From the NCBI GenBank assembly GCA_031761405.1, contig JASEVX010000361.1, forward strand, positions 101,295-165,294: DNA of 64,000 nt. Direction: 5' to 3'. Below the pieces are notes generated by a model that saw only the letters and a list, made by a program, of their open reading frames with translations, made no database searches and had not been told where the DNA came from. A program made the position numbers and the translations under genes. The stretch is from Serripes groenlandicus. Its lineage: Eukaryota > Mollusca > Bivalvia > Cardiida > Cardiidae. Of the stretch, positions 25,096-35,605 are shown one piece after another (position 1 is the first letter of the stretch; every line of letters starts with the position of its first letter).

Positions 25096-26640
25096 TTAAT
25101 ACATTGTGAGCAGATGTTCTGGAACTGCTGTAGGGTTGGTGTCCATGTGTGGGGCCATGGATCGAAATAGGTCTACCTGTGAACGAGAAATGAGATCCGG
25201 TAAAATATTATATTTACCCGCGATATGTTCTGCCTTGATTAAAATATTGAATTCCATACAAGCCAGGACAAGGCGGCGAACTAAAGCCATTATAGAGGGC
25301 ACTTTGCATTTTTGTCTATTAATGGTATGGACTACCGCGCCGTTATCTGTGTGTAGGAGTATGCACTGGTCGCACAGATCAGGTCCCCATATTTCTAGAG
25401 ATAATACAATTGGAAGAAGCTCCTTAAATGTAATGTCTCTTTGGGACAGATGAGAAGGCCAAATGTCGTGAAACCAATGAGTGTTAAAAAGTGCCCCATA
25501 CCCAATTGCCCCAGATGCATCAGTGTGCAGGTGAATGGTATCACTATTAACCCAGCGTTTGTTCAACAAGAGATTTCTACCATTGAAATGTTCAATAAAT
25601 AGAAGCCAGGCCTGTACATCTTTCCGGTTTTCTTTATTAAGAGTTATTCTATGATGAGGCCGTGTCACTTTCTTGGTTAGATCAGTTAGGCGTCTGAGAA
25701 AACATCTACATGGGATTACTACTTGACAGCAGAAATTAAGCAAACCTAATAGTGTTGTTTTCAGGGCTTCACGGAGTTTCAATAATTTATCAGTTGGGAG
25801 TCGTGACTCTATCTCAATGGAATCTAGTTCTAAACCCATGAAAGTTGTAGTTGTTGTTGCATTTTCCGTTTTTTCCTTTTTTATAGGGACCCCGATGAAG
25901 TGGCAAAACCTGAGTAATTTTTCTAAATATGTTTGGCATAAAGTAGAGTTTGACGGACCTACAATGAGGAAGTCATCAAGGATATGTACCATGTGAGGGA
26001 TATGTAATTTGTTGATAGCAATATGTTGTATAGCTGAACTAAAACGCTCAAATATAGCACATGCGGATGATATACCCATCGGCAAACAACGGTCGAAATA
26101 ATACTGTCCCCTGAACTTAAATCCCAGTAAAGTATGGTCTTGGGGATGGATAGGGATAATTCGAAAAGCAGAGTCAATGTGCGTTTTACTAAACAGACAG
26201 CCCCTGCCCAGCTCTAACACCTTAGCAACTGCATCGTCGAAGGTGTTGTATTGAACTGTAGCCAAGTTTGGATATATGAAGTCATTTATTGATGACCCCC
26301 GTGGTTGACTAAGGTGTTGGATCAACCGAAATTGACCGGGTGTTCTTTGGGACTAGGCCGATAGGACTTAACTTAAGGTTAGAACAAGGAGGAGTTTTGA
26401 AGGGACCGGCTATCCGACCTGTAGAAAGCTCGGTGTTTAATTTTTCTTGAACTAGGTTGGGTTGTTTGGTGAATAATTTTAGATTTGTGCATGAGGATGC
26501 TGTTTTAAGACCTGTATATCCGACCCGAAAACCCTTGCGAACACCTGTTATCAAGTAATCAGCAAGCGGGTGTTTTTCCAAAAATGGCAAAAGGCGATCA
26601 ATGTTTACTGGTGTGGTGAGAAATGTATCACTTGGAGGCT
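25096..26640 (-). pseudogene. Reverse transcriptase-RNase H of the DIRS-order element
   Basis: The N-terminal part is in frame 26,309 to about 26,622 (RLLPFLEKHPLADYL, GFRVGYTGLKT, GRIAGPFKTPP, SPIGLVPK). A frameshift near 26,315-26,325 leads into the 409-residue frame 25,096-26,325. There, CLPMGISSACAIFERF (80-95) and the catalytic HILDDFLIVG (114-123, LDD form) are RT motifs. RNase H residues are visible at HTDASGAIGYGALF (D269), FKELLP (E302), HTDNGA (D327) and AEHIAGKYNILPDLISR (H367, D377). In RT motif A the expected aspartate (K-x-D-I-x-S-A-F) is histidine (KTHIDSAF, H49), which should abolish polymerase activity. Gag lies immediately upstream, and the recombinase starts within about 25 bp downstream. 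Confidence 0.92.
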
Positions 26641-26667
26641 TTATGGTTGGGGGGGTTGTTTGTAACT

Positions 26668-27697
26668 TTAGTTCGAGACTCTATTTGTCTGCTGCTTTGA
26701 TGAAAAGGAGCATGCAAATGCGGCATGTGGGCCTTTGCAGAAACCACAGATGTGTGGGTGTGAACATTTTGTGTATGAACATTGACGGATGTTGAATCGC
26801 CAACAGGTGTTGTCGAGAAAGCGTTTAGGTTTGGATGATGATGAACGAAAGGACTGCTGTGTTGTGCTAGAGGCATGTTGTTGGAAAGAGGTGCAGGCCA
26901 TAAGCCAGTATTCTGTATGGACCCTATCCCACGGAAGACGCACAGCCTGACGAAGCAACCTGAATTGGGTGTCGTAATATAGAAAACACAGCCCTGGTTT
27001 TCTATTTGCAATGTCCCGAAATATCTCGCTATACTTCATAAGCATCGGCGTCTCCAATGGGAACTTCATAGAGTACACCGCTACAAACCGGAGGAAGGCT
27101 GTGGTCCATTGTTCGACATAGTAAATTTTGCGTGTTCGAGAATGGGGGGAAATGCTGATGTTGGAATGTTGGTCCATTTGAAGTGTGAATTGGGGGGATT
27201 CTGTGGTAGCTAAATTTGGCAGACGAGTTGCCATATCAATGTAGTCATTTTTTACAAATCGCCTTTTTAATAGATATCTTAATCTGCAGATGTATCGGTG
27301 AGCCGATTGGCTCGTTAAATTGCACACCATTACCTTGTGAAATTGTTGCACAGTGATTTGACACAGTGTCAGAGAAAGATCTTACGAGTCTTGGATTGTC
27401 ATTATCACTGTCTGAATCCTCAGAACTAGAGTTTTCGATTAGATATTGGCCCATCTCTGGTTGGGCTGTATAGGTGGATGCAGTCCTGTTATTCTGTTTG
27501 GTAACATGTGGTCGACTCATTGGTACCGGAATCCTTGAACGAGTTTGTCGAATTTGACGACTTGTACTAGTTGAAGTAGATGCCTTGGGTTTCCTCCCTC
27601 TCTTTGGGGGTGATGTGGCATTTAAAGTTTGGTCCTCTGGACAGCAAGGACATTGTGACAGTGATGCACTGGAGAAATTCCTCTTACGTGTGTTCAT
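26668..27697 (-). pseudogene. gag: gag-like protein of the DIRS-order element, frameshifted
   Basis: The protein is read in two frames. 27,245-27,697 gives a basic/Ser-rich N-terminus (CPCCPEDQTLN, PPKRGRKPKAS, then an acidic SSSEDSDSDNDN). 26,668-27,351 gives the core. The switch is near 27,265-27,300, where the first frame becomes a lysine-rich tail and the second picks up VKNDYIDMATRLPNLA. The core has YYDTQFRLLRQ, then PWDRVHTEYWLMA, then a Cys/His cluster CWRFNIRQCSYTKC...HPHICGFCKGPHAAFAC. That is the C-x-F-N...C...C...H-x-C-x2-C-x-G-x-H-x4-C pattern I associate with DIRS/Ngaro gag proteins. It presumably bound template RNA. One frameshift makes it a pseudogene. Confidence 0.8.
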
Positions 27698-27794
27698 CTG
27701 AAAACTAACGAGTTATGGCAAGTTTAAGTGAGAACAAGGTCGGTAATGTCTAAAAGGCCAAACACAGCTGCCATTTATATGGAATCAACTGCAA
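27698..27794. other. 5' flank of the YR element up to the gap
   Basis: About 100 bp between the gag start and the N run. It probably holds the element's leader, but no terminal repeat can be recognised in so little sequence. Confidence 0.4.
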
Positions 27795-27994
27795 NNNNNN
27801 NNNNNNNNNNNNNNNNNNNNNNNNNNNNNNNNNNNNNNNNNNNNNNNNNNNNNNNNNNNNNNNNNNNNNNNNNNNNNNNNNNNNNNNNNNNNNNNNNNNN
27901 NNNNNNNNNNNNNNNNNNNNNNNNNNNNNNNNNNNNNNNNNNNNNNNNNNNNNNNNNNNNNNNNNNNNNNNNNNNNNNNNNNNNNNNNNNNNNN
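27795..27994. other. Assembly gap of exactly 200 N
   Basis: The run of N is 200 long, a placeholder size rather than a measured one, so true distance and even continuity across it are unknown. Any open frame spanning it is meaningless. Confidence 0.99.
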
Positions 27995-28690
27995 TTCTTA
28001 TACAGAAAAACTACAGTATCAAGTCACGCAGTTCTCTGCTAACCAGTGTGGGACTACGCTAAACGTAATCCGAATATTGCTACGTGCTTGTTTTTCTATC
28101 GCCCAAATAATTGCATACACGGCACGCACTGATTTCTCACCATTGCTCACGGTGTGGAGGAAATAGGTGATATTAAAACAAGTTTGTCGAGCATATTCTG
28201 ATTAACTGTTTTTATGTATTCCTTTAACACATAACTTATGTCAAATTTGGTAGTAGTCTTTTCAATATGCTAGATTTTCTGGAATGGAAGGGAGTATGTT
28301 GATGCTCTACTTCTGTTAGAATCCGAAATTGAACAGCGTACTGCTTCTAAAAAGTATGATATGTTTACACAAACGTGGTACTATTTTTTCTACATAATCG
28401 TATGGAATAGTTTCAAGTACTGTGTACCGTGGGTTAATAAGACGGTCAGAATTTAGTGGATGTCATGGTTGTGTTTGTTTTTGTAATAGTGTAGAGATGT
28501 AATTGTTGAGATACATGTGTATGTTGAGTGGGTATATTTTGGCACGTGTTTTGCCACTCCTTCCCGATTGATCGCCCTTTCTGCTTCGTTTCGATCAAGC
28601 AGTTTCTTTGGTGGGGGGGGGAAGCTATTATATACAAATGCTTTAGTTAAGATTCAAGCTACGGTGCATCTCATATACTGACATCAAGTT
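27995..28690. other. Non-coding sequence, nothing recognised
   Basis: AT-rich, with a short G9 run near 28,613. No repeat family, RNA or protein motif is recognised. Confidence 0.45.
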
Positions 28691-28695
28691 TTTTT

Positions 28696-29913
28696 TTTGT
28701 ATTGTCTGTCCTGTCTGTCTTGTCTGTCTGTGAGTCTGTCTGTCTCTGGACTCTCTGTGTGTCCTGTTCTGTCTCTGTCTCTCTGTATCTCTCTCTCCTC
28801 TCTCTTATCATTCTCTCTCTCTCTCTCTCTATCTCTTTCTCTCTCTCTCTCTCTAAGGTCTCTCTCTTGTCCCTTTCTTCGGCTCTCTCTTCCTCTCTCT
28901 CTCTCTCCCTCTCTCTCTAGCCCTCTCCTCCCCTCTCCTCCTCTGTCTCTCGGTCTGTCTGTATCGTCTTCGTCTGTCTGTCTTGTCTGTCTGTCGGGTC
29001 TTGTCTGGTCTGCGGCTGTCTGTCTGCTTCTGTCCTGTCCTGGGCCTAGTCTGTCTGTGGGGGCCTGTCTCCATTCCCTCTCTCGTGCCCCCCCTCCCCC
29101 AGCGCTCGCTCCTCTCTCATCTCGCCTCACTGTCTCTCTATGTGTGGTGTTCTCTCTCTGGTTCGGTATCGCTGTCTCCTGTTTCTGTCTCGCTGTCTGT
29201 ATGTTCTCTGTCTCTCTCACTCCCCTCCGGCTGTCTGATCTGTCTCTTCCTCCTGTCTGTCTGTCCCCTGTCTGTCTGTCTCTCCCCCTCTCTCCACCCG
29301 CAGTCGTCCTCATCTCTCTGGCTCTCTGTCTCCTCACTGTCTCTATTCCCGCCCCCACTCTGCTGTCTTCCTGTTTGCTGTCTCTCCTTCTCCTGTCTCC
29401 CTATCTCCTCCTCTCTCTCCTCTCTCTCTCTTCTCTCTCTCTCTCCTCTCTCTCTCTTGTGATAAGTCCTGTCCTGTCTGTATGTCTGTCTGTCTGTCTT
29501 GTCTGTCCTTGTCTTGTCTCTCTCTATCTCACTCCTCTCCACTGTCTCTCTATGTGTTTTGTCTCCACCCCCCCTTCTCCCCCCCCTCCTCTTTTCTTCT
29601 TCCTGGTTTCTGTCTCTCCTCTCTTCTGTTTCTGTCTCTCTGGCAGTATGTCTCTCTGTCTCTCTCTGTCTGTGTCTCTGTCTGTCTGTCTGACTGTCTC
29701 TCCCTCTCTCATCTCTTCTCTCTCTCTCTCTCTCTGTGTCTCCCTCACTGTGTCTCTTATGTCTTGTCTGTCTGTCTTGTCTGTCTGTCCTGTTTGCTGC
29801 TTGTCTACGTCTCTGTCTCTTTGACTCTCCTCTCTGTCTCTCCCTCTGTCTCCCTCTCTCTCTCTCTCTCCTCTCGAGGTCTCTCTCTCTCTCTCTCGTC
29901 TCCTCTCTCCTCA

Positions 29914-29946
<33 letters not shown>

Positions 29947-30049
29947 CTCTCGTTCTCCTCTCCCCTTCCTCTCTCTCTCTTCTCTCCTCTCTATCTCTCC
30001 TCCTCTCTCTCATCTCTCTCCTCTTCTACTTCTCTCTCTCTCTCTCTCA

Positions 30050-30081
<32 letters not shown>

Positions 30082-30137
30082 CTCTCTCTCACCTACCTCT
30101 CTCTCACTCACTCTCCTCTTCTCTCTCTCTCTCTCTT

Positions 30138-30192
<55 letters not shown>
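28696..30192. repeat. 1.5-kb polypyrimidine microsatellite, (CTGT)n/(CT)n
   Basis: Almost the entire plus strand is C/T with G only in TCTG units: CTGT-rich segments at 28,700-29,530 and 29,640-29,830, and pure CT runs at 28,810-28,860 and 29,860-30,190. It ends abruptly at 30,193. The long frames on both strands (Ser/Leu/Cys-rich on plus, Arg/Glu-rich on minus) are artefacts of a stop-poor simple repeat. Confidence 0.97.
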
Positions 30193-30197
<5 letters not shown>

Positions 30198-30700
30198 AAA
30201 TCTTTTTAGTGAGCAATTCGTAGGCATTTTACAGTCTTTGAAGAAAATTTGTTTTTGCGTACAGTGAAGACGAATTGGTATTGTTTTCATTAGTGAACCC
30301 ATTGTAATAAGGTTGACATATCAAATGTTGTTTATCTGCTAGTAAAGAGAACATGAAGGTCCGTCCTTTTGCTGTTACCAAGATGTATAAAAACGTGAAG
30401 TTTGGCAAAGAGAACCCCTCCATTTGAAGAAATATAAATTTCAACTTGTTACCACTACTTAAGAGTAATTTGGTTGCAATACAATCAGCAAGCAAAGTTA
30501 CAAAGGGATGTTGCGGCATGAATTAAGCTCGCTGAGGTATATAGCTATTATGATAACTGGTCCTATTTATATTGTACTAACAATATAAAGAAAGGAGCAC
30601 TCCAAATATAATAAACAAGGTATTGTCTCTACAGTTTCTACTAGATTCTTCATCACAAGAGTTAGTTTTAATCATAGGACTCAGAAAACAAAATCATATT
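30193..30700. other. Non-coding spacer between microsatellite and satellite
   Basis: Ordinary AT-rich sequence; no gene or repeat recognised. Confidence 0.45.
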
Positions 30701-32331
30701 TTTTTTCATCAATTCGTCAACAAAATTGACGAGTTGACGAATTGACGAATCTCTTCTGAATGACTGATGGCCATGACATTTGAAATAAAGTCTTATTTGC
30801 ATGCAATACGTCCAGATACATTATCTAAAGGAAAGAAATAAAGTTTTCAGAAAAATATTTTTTTCGTCAATCAACAAAATAGACGAGTTGACGAATTGAC
30901 GAACTTGAAGAAGCTCTTCTGAATGACTGATGGCCATGAATTTTAAAATAGGGCCTAATTTGCATTCAATACGTCCAGATACTTATCTAAAGGAAAGAAA
31001 TAAAGTTTTTAGAAAAATATCTTATTCGTCAGTTTTGTCAACATTATTGACAAGTTGACGATTTGATGAAGCTCTTCTGATTGACTAATCGCCATGAAAC
31101 ATGAACAAGGGCCTATTTTGCATTCAATACGTCCAGATACTTATCTAAAGGAAAGAAATAAAGTTTTTAGAAAAATAATTTTTTCGTCAATTTCGTCAAC
31201 TTTATTGACAAGTTGACGAATTGACGAACTTGAAGAAGCTCTTCTGATTGACTGATCGCCATGAAACATGAAATGGGGCCTAATTTGCATTCAATACGTC
31301 CAGATACTTATCTAAAGGAAAGAAATAAAGTTTTTAGAAAAATATTTTTTTCGTCAATTTTGTCAACATTATTGACAAGTTGACGAATTGACGAACTTGA
31401 AGAAGCTCTTCTGATTGACTGATCGCCATGAATCATGAAATAGGGCCTAATTTGCATTCAATACGTCCAGATACTTATCTAAAGGAAAGAAATAAAGTTT
31501 TTAGAAAAATATTTTATTCGTCAGTTTTGTCAACATTATTGACAAGTTGACGATTTGATGAAGCTCTTCTGATTGACTAATCGCCATGAAACATGAACAA
31601 GGGCCTATTTTGCATTCTACGTCCAGATACTTATCTAAAGGAAAGAAATAAAGTTTTTAGATTTATTTTTTTCCGTCAATTTCGTCAACTTTATTGACAA
31701 GTTGACGAATTGACGAACTTGAAGAAGCTCTTCTGATTGAATGACCGCCATGAAACATGAAATGGGGCCTAATTTGCATTCAATACGTCCAGATACTTAT
31801 CTAAAGGAAAGAAATAAAGTTTTTAGAAAAATATTTTTTTCGTCAATTTCGTCAACTTTATTGACAAGTTGACGAAGTGACGAACTTGAAGAAGCTCTTC
31901 TGATTGACTGATCGCCATGAAACATGAAATAGGGTTTAATTTGCATTCAATACGTCCAGATACTTATCTAAAGGAAAGAAATAAAGTTTTTAGAAAAATA
32001 TTTTTTTCGTCAATTTCGTCAACTTTATTGACAAGTTGACGAATTGACGAACTTGACGAAGCTCTTCTGAATGACTGATGGCCATGAAACATGAAAAAGG
32101 GCCTAATTTGCATCCAATACGTCCAGATACATTATCAAAGGAAAGCAATCAAGTTTTTAGAAAAAAAAAAAAATCCCGTTAATTTCGTCAACTTAATTGA
32201 CGAGTTGACGAACTTGACGAATCTCTTCTGATTGACTGAGATCCATGAAACATGAAATGGGGCCTTATTTGCATTTAATACATCCAGATACATTATCTTA
32301 AAGAAAGAAATAAAGTCTTTAGAAAAAATGT
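30700..32331 (+). repeat. Tandem satellite, about 156-168-bp monomers, palindrome in each
   Basis: About ten monomers, marked by ACGTCCAGATAC near 30,808, 30,971, 31,129, 31,296, 31,463, 31,619, 31,785, 31,952 and 32,119, with a diverged one near 32,278. Each contains TTCGTCAATTTCGTCAAC and, a few bases on, GTTGACGAATTGACGAA, an imperfect inverted pair. Variant types repeat every third monomer: the ones at 31,129 and 31,619 share GATTTGATGAAGCTC, giving a 489-490-bp higher-order period. Non-coding. Confidence 0.92.
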
Positions 32332-32445
32332 CACAGTTCGTCACTCGTCAATTCGTCACTCGTCAACCTAACTTCACGGACCTAAAAAAATGACACAGTT
32401 CGTCACTCGTCAATTCGTCACTCGTCAACCTAACTTCACGGACCT
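32332..32445 (+). repeat. Two near-identical 52-bp repeats, period 62 bp
   Basis: CACAGTTCGTCACTCGTCAA through CTTCACGGACCT occurs at 32,332-32,383 and 32,394-32,445. The CGTCAATTCGTCA core is related to the palindrome of the adjoining satellite. The second copy ends almost exactly where homology of the right inverted arm begins. Confidence 0.9.
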
Positions 32446-32559
32446 CACATTAAATCAATATCGCCAGTAGCCAGCTTAGAGTCTCAATCCATACTTTATA
32501 AAATGTTATTTATTTCATCATAGTTTCTCTTGAAAAGCGGTAGCTTCTGATTGTTGTAG

Positions 32560-33640
32560 TCTTCTTTTCACTAGCAAAACAGAAGTTGAATTCAAGTACC
32601 TCATGTTCAATGTTCCATAATAGCGTGGAATGTTTTACATAAATAACATACCTTCCTCGTTTATGGGGATTAGGTCTAAATACACTTTGGTTGTCATTGC
32701 CCCTTTATCTTGTGGGTAAATATTTATGGTTTTGATTCAGTAGATAAACAAAGTTCGGTTATTTCAGTGAGATGGCTGGAGACACCCGAAGCACAAACAT
32801 ATAATCCTGCTCAGTATTGACGGAAGGATCCGATTTCAAGCCTTGTTTTCGCTTTCTCTCTTGGATAGATAAATATCCCGCAGTAAACAAAAATCAAATA
32901 TGTTGGTTTATTTATGCAGGCACTCAATTCAGCGAAGTAAAGCGATATCGACTTTCTTCTATGCAAGGTTTTACGTCGTATGTAAACACAAACACATTAT
33001 TGTGTAAAGTGCCGAGGTTAAGGTTAATCAGGGTTGATACTTTCAAGCCTTTTTATATTTCCTGATTTGTAATATGTTTATGCTTAAAACCCCAAACAAA
33101 TTCAATATACATTTATACAAATTAAAAACTGTTTCTTTTTTTTTATGTTGTATGCAGTAAGTGTGTAAACGAAACAAAACGAACAGAAAATTAATTCTAA
33201 CATTTTTCGTAACCCTTCACCATCCATGGTTTCTTTGTACTTTCAACATCTTTGCATTGTTACTTTGATTCTATAGCGACATCAAAAAAGAAGAAAGATA
33301 AACCTGTGTTAAACATGCAGGTATTGCACGATGTGTGCAGTGAATTTACAGATTTTTTACCTGCATATTAACAGTTTACATGCCTTCTTACAGTTATTAT
33401 ATTGTGAATCGTTGTCTATAAAGCATGTGCTTCGCTCTGAAACAACGTGTTTGTTGGGTTTATTTGCATATCGATGGAGAATAATGTTAGATCAGTGTAT
33501 CAATGGCTTATATAACTTACCAACGACCCTTACATTTAACATGCAAAATTAACAATAATTAAAACGGTAGGTAAACACAACTAACAAATACAATAGCGTA
33601 ATTATTATTCTTATTTTTGTTTCTTTTTAAATGTGACTTA
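32560..33640. other. Right-arm-specific segment, partly shared with 61.4 and 63.4 kb
   Basis: This stretch lacks a counterpart in the left arm. From about 33,400 on it matches 61,500-61,830 and 63,440-63,790 (AATCGTTG...TATAAAG, TTAACATGCAAAA(A/T)TAAC, AATTATTATTCT). The remainder shows no recognisable feature. Confidence 0.55.
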
Positions 33641-34954
33641 AAATAGATGACAGGTAGATGGCACAATAAACACCACAGTATTCAATTTACAACGGTATAC
33701 GGAGGTTTGGAAACGTCCAAGATGACCGTTAGACATGTTCGTGCATTGGTGTGGCGACGGGTTTGGAAACAGTTAGCGTAATAGTTTAGCATTTTACTCT
33801 AATCCGGCCTACCTACACCATAACAACGCACGAAAATGTGTTATGTTCATATTGAGCATTGGCAAACCTCCGTCTACATTTGTAGATTAAATACAGTGAT
33901 AATAGCTAGGTTAAACAAATAGATCAATCTTCAGTTATCTTATCACCTTTACTGCTTATTCTATATTTCATTTGTTTATAAAGGCTGACAGAACCACTTT
34001 TGAGGATAATCATTATCATGCATTACACGTTTTTATATTAACCCATGCATTTGTGTTAATATGTTGACATGTTTATTTCGTTCGAGATAAAACCATCAAA
34101 GTGAAAGAGGACTTTAAACATGGGGTAAGATAAGACGAAACATTTTAAACCATGTACAATTCAACAAAATTGAAAGGATGTTTTTTGTTTATTTTCTGTA
34201 TAAATCGATAAATAAGTTAGGCGTTTCCCCTATCATGCTCGCTTTCATTGTAAGTGTAAGACCCCAACTTTCTAGACGCTGCTTGTTGCTATTAGCTTAT
34301 TGATTAGTTAACGCAATACAATATTTAAACGTTTATTACTTGTTAAAAATGGGCCATGTCACATGAACCTTCCTATGTTATGAAATCATCGGAAGTTACG
34401 ATTGATTAGCATTTTTGTACTATCGGTTCTTGTACCTGACCGTTTTTCAAAGGTTTCCAAGATGGACTGTATTCTAGATGACAAGCAATGAATCTTGTGA
34501 TCATGTCGTACTGATCTTCGCTGCTCTAAAACAACCGCTCAAAAAGAGTGGTTTCGTGTAAGATGTTCCCATTGTCGTGTTTAGACAGTTATCTTTTTCG
34601 AAAAGCAGAATATAATACTCTATTACATTTACTCGAGCTAATACACATGGAACAAGAGTTTAAAAAAAAAATCAACTAATAAAATTTCTTACAAACTCAT
34701 ATACATTTCGGTGTTTCTAGGCTAATGTAATTAATTCACAAAATCTGTAAATAAATGTTATTACTTCTTACACATAATGACTCTCGATGGCAGCCTCATT
34801 GAGACACTACCTGTACTTTGGAAAATTCCAATAAGTTGACACCTCTCATACTTTGTCTAAATTACGTTCATTTGTTGTTGTGGTTTGTTAACCTTCGCAC
34901 GTGACTATTAAGTCATCTTGGCATTTACTGGGTAAGTTACCTACACATACTAGT

Positions 34955-35605
34955 ACAAGCATACTGCGACGATGGTTCTCTCTTGTCTCTACTCTCACGA
35001 CACCGCACGAATAATGAAACAAGCTATCGAGTTGTCGCGAGAACAGCGTCAAATTTACTTGAATATTTCTTCTCCTCGTGTAAAAGTACGGGAAACGGAA
35101 GTTGTAATGGCTATGTGAAGTGCTCTCTGGTTGGTCGATATTTGGTCGTGTCCGGATGTTTAGCCAATCAGCGATCAGGTAATAGGAAACCATTTCTTTT
35201 TGTGTCGATATATTTAGTTTTGACGTGTTTGTGTTTTCCGCGGAAATGGTACCCCTTACGGCAACTCAAATATTAAGAAAATGAAGAGACGGATCAAAAA
35301 TCGAGACGATTGTTCGATGTAGCAACTGATGGGCTACACAACGCACACCGAGTGGTTTCTAAATTCGAAAAACTGTGGGAGGAGATAGTTTTCGCAGGAA
35401 AAGCGGTTTTCGCCCGTTTCCATAGCAACGGTAGTTTATATGGCGACCATACTACAAAAGGAACAACTAGAGCATAGACCCTTCATCCCTACCAAGTTTG
35501 GTCGAAATCCGTTGAATAGTGTTGGCGCTACGCTTGCCACAAACAAACGGACAGAAACGAAGACCGACTTTAAGAGAGAACCAATAGAAGAGAGAACCAA
35601 TAACT
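34955..35605. other. Right-arm-specific 0.65-kb insertion, promoter-like composition
   Basis: This piece interrupts arm homology between ...CACATACTA and ATAACTTGCATAT. It is less AT-rich than its surroundings. It carries AGCCAATCAGCGATC (CCAAT box) near 35,161 and GTTTCCATAGCAAC at 35,416-35,429, which fits the RFX X-box layout GTNRCC-spacer-RGYAAC. No coding sequence with a recognisable domain follows. It could be an inserted element or a stray promoter fragment. Confidence 0.4.
35416..35429. promoter_or_regulatory. RFX X-box-like inverted half-sites
   Basis: GTTTCC and AGCAAC half-sites are arranged as in RFX-binding X-boxes. Single-motif evidence only; chance occurrence is quite possible in 64 kb. 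Confidence 0.3.

Larger units (their letters stand above)
24197..27697 (-). mobile_element. Decayed DIRS-order (tyrosine-recombinase) retrotransposon
   Basis: Reading on the minus strand, the order is gag-like with a Cys/His cluster, reverse transcriptase-RNase H, then tyrosine recombinase. This order and the recombinase in place of a DDE integrase define the DIRS order (DIRS, PAT, Ngaro groups). RNase H runs almost directly into the recombinase with no room for the Dam-like methyltransferase of DIRS1, so a Ngaro-like or methyltransferase-lacking lineage is possible. Frameshifts and stops occur in all three modules, so it is not autonomous now. Terminal repeats were not found. The 5' side runs into an assembly gap about 100 bp away. 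Confidence 0.88.

Noticed and set aside
25106..25453. 115-residue plus-strand frame
   Set aside because: It is the complement shadow of the RNase H region.
27728..28042. Open frame of 104 codons
   Set aside because: Most of it is the N gap.
28697..30267. Long plus- and minus-strand frames (up to 375 residues) rich in Ser/Leu or Arg/Glu
   Set aside because: They are translations of CT/CTGT microsatellite DNA, present in several frames at once and with no domain.
30700..32331. CRISPR-like array
   Set aside because: Repeats are whole 160-bp monomers with no unique spacers, in a eukaryotic context.
34888..35193. 101-residue minus-strand frame across the right-arm insertion
   Set aside because: It crosses the insertion boundary and has no motif or partner in the left arm.
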